DNA from: an uncultured Sphingomonadaceae bacterium
GTDB taxonomy: Bacteria; Pseudomonadota; Alphaproteobacteria; Sphingomonadales; Sphingomonadaceae
NCBI GenBank assembly: GCA_938050045.1
Contig: CALLJS010000021.1
Location: 1 to 45,570, forward strand
Reading direction: 5' to 3'
DNA length: 45,570 nt
Shown here piece after piece: positions 42,996 to 45,570 of the stretch. Under the pieces are notes generated by a model, which ran no database searches, was not told the origin of the DNA, and was given only the letters and a program-made list of their open reading frames with translations. How positions within the stretch are numbered: position 1 is the stretch's first letter; every line of letters starts with the position of its first letter. The position numbers and the translations under genes were made by a program.

Positions 42996-44135
42996 CTATT
43001 GCCGCAACAAATCCCGACCAACAATCATCCGCATGACTTGGTTTGTTCCCTCCAAAATAGAATGCACGCGCAAATCACGCCAAAACCGCTCGATCGGATA
43101 ATCTTGCAAATATCCATAACCCCCAAAGAGCTGTAATGCATCATTGACAATCTTGCTGCCATTATCGGTGGAGAGTCGTTTAGCCATCGCCGCAAAGCGC
43201 GTCTTATCGGGCGCACCATCATTGACTTTGCACGCCGCTAAATAGAGCAAAGCACGCGATGCTTCCAAATCGGTTGCCATGTCGGCCAATGTGAATTGCG
43301 TGTTTTGAAAATCAGAAATCGCTTTGCCAAATTGCTTGCGCTCTTTCGTATAGGACAAAGCGGCATCCAGAGCAGCCTGCGCCCCGCCAAGACTGCACGC
43401 CCCAATATTGACGCGTCCGCCATCAAGGCCTGCCATAGCAAATTTAAATCCGTCGCCCTGCGCGCCGACGCGGTTAGACGCGGGGACGCGGCATTCGTCC
43501 ATAATCACTTGCGCGGTGGGCTGTGCGTTCCATCCCATTTTGCGCTCATTGGCGCCAAAGGACAGGCCCTCAAAATCTTTCTCGATCACAAAACATGACA
43601 CGCCGCCCGCGCCATCATCAGAAGTGCGCGCCATCACGACATAAATATCGCTCCATCCCGCGCCAGAGATAAAGGTCTTTGTCCCCGTCAGCAGATAATC
43701 ATCGCCGTCCTTTACGGCCTTGGTCGAGAGCGACGCCGCGTCGCTTCCGCTGCCCGGCTCTGTCAGGCAATAGCTGGCGATAAGCTCGCCCGCCGTGAGG
43801 CGCGGGACATATTTGGCGCGCAGATCATCACTGGCAAAACGGTCAAGCATCCATGTCGCCATATTGTGAATGGTCATCATGGCGGTGTGCGAAACATCTC
43901 CGCGCGCAAGCTGTTCAAAGACCAATGCGCTATCAAGGCGCGACAAGGCCGCGCCGCCATGCTGCTCGCCCGTATAGATTCCGAGAAAGCCCAGCTCGGC
44001 CGCTTTGCTAAATACGCCGCGATCCAGAAATTTTTCACGATCCCATGTCTCGGCATAAGGCGCGAGCTCGGCGTCGGAGAACTGCCGCGCCATATCTTGG
44101 ATCATTGTCTGTTCTTCGGTGAGCGAAAAATCCAT
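42996..44135 (-). CDS. Acyl-CoA dehydrogenase (isobutyryl-CoA type likely)
   Basis: A 379-residue flavoprotein. Family marks are YCLTEPGSGSDAASLSTKAV and TFISGAGWSDIYVVMART for FAD/substrate, RKQFGKAISDFQNTQF, LFGGYGYLQDYPIERFWRDL and RVHSILEGTNQVMRMIVGRD with a Glu in the catalytic place. Operon context (HIBCH, hydratase, mmsB, mmsA) points to isobutyryl-CoA dehydrogenase; the sequence alone does not prove the chain specificity. It lies 46 nt before HIBCH and 14 nt after the DUF2937-like gene. Confidence 0.9.
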   Translation of the reverse strand: MDFSLTEEQTMIQDMARQFSDAELAPYAETWDREKFLDRGVFSKAAELGFLGIYTGEQHGGAALSRLDSALVFEQLARGDVSHTAMMTIHNMATWMLDRFASDDLRAKYVPRLTAGELIASYCLTEPGSGSDAASLSTKAVKDGDDYLLTGTKTFISGAGWSDIYVVMARTSDDGAGGVSCFVIEKDFEGLSFGANERKMGWNAQPTAQVIMDECRVPASNRVGAQGDGFKFAMAGLDGGRVNIGACSLGGAQAALDAALSYTKERKQFGKAISDFQNTQFTLADMATDLEASRALLYLAACKVNDGAPDKTRFAAMAKRLSTDNGSKIVNDALQLFGGYGYLQDYPIERFWRDLRVHSILEGTNQVMRMIVGRDLLRQ

Positions 44136-44149
44136 GTCAGTCTCTACAA

Positions 44150-44644
44150 TTATGCGGCGCGCGCATTGCGGCGCTTGCCAAATGGGACAAGTAATAGTGA
44201 AAGCAGCAGCCAGCCCAGCGTAAAGCCGCCCGCAGCATGGGCCGCTCCAACAGCCGTGAGCGGGACGGCGGGTTGATAAATATCTAGTGTCGCGCGCGCA
44301 AGCTCGCGGTCATGACCACGCGCAAAGACCCAAAGACGCGATAGCGGGTCAGCTTGGTTCATGGCAATTAAATGCGCGTCTAGGCGCGCATACCGCGTCA
44401 TGACACCGTCCATGCTTTGACCGCGATCAGATAGGAAATCATCGCCCGAGTCCTTATAGGCTGCCAGTGCCGCTTCGCGGTCAAGCCCGCGGCGCATCGC
44501 GTCCGCATCGAACTGAACCACAACACGCTCCAACTCGCCGACTGCGCCGGAGAGGCGCTGGCGATATTGTTGCGCAACTTCCGGAAATTGCGAGGCAAGC
44601 GCCCCGCAAAGTAATGCGCCAAGAAGTATGATTAGTTTTTTCAA
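44150..44644 (-). CDS. DUF2937-like exported protein
   Basis: A 164-residue protein with an N-terminal hydrophobic segment (LIILLGALLCGALAS, signal peptide or anchor), then FPEVAQQYRQRLSGAVGELE, RVVVQFDADAMRRGLDREAA and RYARLDAHLIAMN. A second hydrophobic segment (AVGAAHAAGGFTLGWLLLSL) and a basic tail end it. This fits DUF2937, a small membrane family of unknown function. It lies between mmsA and the acyl-CoA dehydrogenase, 8 nt after mmsA, so it is co-transcribed with the valine genes although no catabolic role is evident. Confidence 0.75.
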   Translation of the reverse strand: MKKLIILLGALLCGALASQFPEVAQQYRQRLSGAVGELERVVVQFDADAMRRGLDREAALAAYKDSGDDFLSDRGQSMDGVMTRYARLDAHLIAMNQADPLSRLWVFARGHDRELARATLDIYQPAVPLTAVGAAHAAGGFTLGWLLLSLLLVPFGKRRNARAA

Positions 44645-44652
44645 ACCCGCCC

Positions 44653-45570
44653 CTAAAACCGCGGAATGATAAAGGCGCTGTCGTCGGTTTCGCCTTCGGG
44701 CCAGCGCTGGGTGACGGTTTTGACTTTGGTGTAGAAGCGCAGGCCTTCCATGCCATATTGATTTGCGTCGCCAAAGGCGCTGCGTTTCCAGCCGCCGAAA
44801 GAGTGGTAGGCGACAGGCACAGGAATGGGGACGTTAATCCCGACCATGCCGACTTCGACGCGGTCGGCAAATTCACGCGCGGCGCGGCCATTTTGCGTAA
44901 AGATCGCAACGCCATTACCATATTGATGCTCGGACGGGAGCGCGATAGCTTCTTCGAATGTTTTAGCGCGCACAATTTGCAAAACAGGGCCAAAGATTTC
45001 TTCTTTGTAGGTTTCCATATCCGGCGTGACATTATCAAGCAATGTCGGCCCAATGAAGAAACCGTCCTCATAGCCTTGCAGCGTGAAGTGACGACCATCC
45101 GCCAGAACGGTTGCGCCCTCATCAACGGCTTGGTCAATCATAGCCTCGACGCTGGCTTTGTGCGCGGCGGTCACGACAGGGCCGTAATCCGCCTCAAGGT
45201 CCGTTGACACACCGACGCGCATGGCCTCAAGCTTGGGCATGAACGCTTCGAGAAACTTCTCGGCTGTGCCGTCTCCAACAGGAACGACAACAGGCAAAGC
45301 CATGCAGCGCTCGCCGGCCGAGCCATAAGCCGCGCCTAGGATATCTTTGGCTGCTTGCTCCATATTGGCGTCAGGCATGATGACGCCGTGATTTTTCGCG
45401 CCGCCCATACATTGCGCGCGCTTGCCATTCGCGGTCGCGCGGGCATAGACATATTGCGCAATATCGGAACTGCCGACAAAGCTAACCGCTTTAATCGTGG
45501 GGTGATCGCAAATGGCGTCGACAATTTCTTTGTCGCCATTGATACATTGCAGCAAACCTACCGGGCCGCC
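44653..45570 (-). CDS. mmsA: Methylmalonate-semialdehyde dehydrogenase (acylating), 5' end cut by the window
   Basis: The C-terminal ~305 residues of an aldehyde dehydrogenase whose frame runs off the window edge at 45570 (GGPVGLLQCINGDKEIVDAI at the cut). The catalytic Cys is in GSAGERCMALPVVVPVG. AKNHGVIMPDANMEQAAKD and the C-terminal GWKRSAFGDANQYGMEGLRF followed by VTQRWP are hallmarks of MmsA, which makes propionyl-CoA (CoA-acylating) rather than a free acid. It is upstream of the other valine genes. Base composition is markedly more GC-rich than the rest of the window. Confidence 0.93.
   Translation of the reverse strand, partial: GGPVGLLQCINGDKEIVDAICDHPTIKAVSFVGSSDIAQYVYARATANGKRAQCMGGAKNHGVIMPDANMEQAAKDILGAAYGSAGERCMALPVVVPVGDGTAEKFLEAFMPKLEAMRVGVSTDLEADYGPVVTAAHKASVEAMIDQAVDEGATVLADGRHFTLQGYEDGFFIGPTLLDNVTPDMETYKEEIFGPVLQIVRAKTFEEAIALPSEHQYGNGVAIFTQNGRAAREFADRVEVGMVGINVPIPVPVAYHSFGGWKRSAFGDANQYGMEGLRFYTKVKTVTQRWPEGETDDSAFIIPRF

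Overview
The window looks like chromosomal DNA of an alphaproteobacterium, most likely of the order Sphingomonadales. This is inferred from protein character and gene order: timA-mltA-smr facing secB-murJ-trpS, mutM-rpsT-dnaA facing ubiE-ubiB, coaBC-dut, an alphaproteobacterial DnaA, and rpmH-rnpA-yidD-yidC-engB away from dnaA. Most of the window is only moderately GC-rich with AT-rich spacers. The last ~2.5 kb looks clearly more GC-rich.

Region 1 (1-5,590) is accessory DNA. An IS5-type transposase tail and a frameshifted IS1595/ISXO2-type transposase remnant bracket a minus-strand array of Rhs C-terminal toxin tips. Three carry a piece of the same Rhs core and one is an orphan tip without core. 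All four tips carry a zinc-metallopeptidase motif (HExxH in two, HExxxH in two). Each is followed by a small gene for an exported protein: three lipoproteins and one protein with a cleavable-type signal peptide. I read this as a reservoir of metallopeptidase toxin tips with envelope-located immunity proteins, and it is the most interesting part of the window.

Region 2 (5,700-26,930) is mostly core chromosome. It holds an exported ClpP-fold-like protein, a PGPGW membrane protein, rpmH-rnpA-yidD-yidC-engB (ribosome, RNase P and membrane protein insertion), a GST, a remarkable Cys/Ala-repeat lipoprotein, a conserved hypothetical gene overlapping dapE, smr, mltA, timA, secB-murJ-trpS, a DUF4136 lipoprotein, dnaA, rpsT, mutM and ubiE-ubiB.

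Region 3 (26,930-31,596) sits between ubiB and coaBC and looks like an insertion into a conserved ubiE-ubiB-coaBC-dut order. A Doc-type toxin-antitoxin pair lies at one end and a CcdAB pair at the other. Between them are a beta- and an alpha-carbonic anhydrase and a SulP transporter. Both toxin-antitoxin operons have a recognisable promoter with an inverted repeat over the -10 element.

Region 4 (31,597-40,172) has coaBC-dut-moeB/thiF-like-MAPEG, a sirtuin, dapB, nth, two tandem paralogous exported Cys proteins, and a membrane fatty-acid desaturase. Region 5 (40,178-45,570) is a minus-strand valine (branched-chain) catabolic operon: mmsA (cut by the window edge), a DUF2937-like gene, an acyl-CoA dehydrogenase, 3-hydroxyisobutyryl-CoA hydrolase, enoyl-CoA hydratase and 3-hydroxyisobutyrate dehydrogenase.
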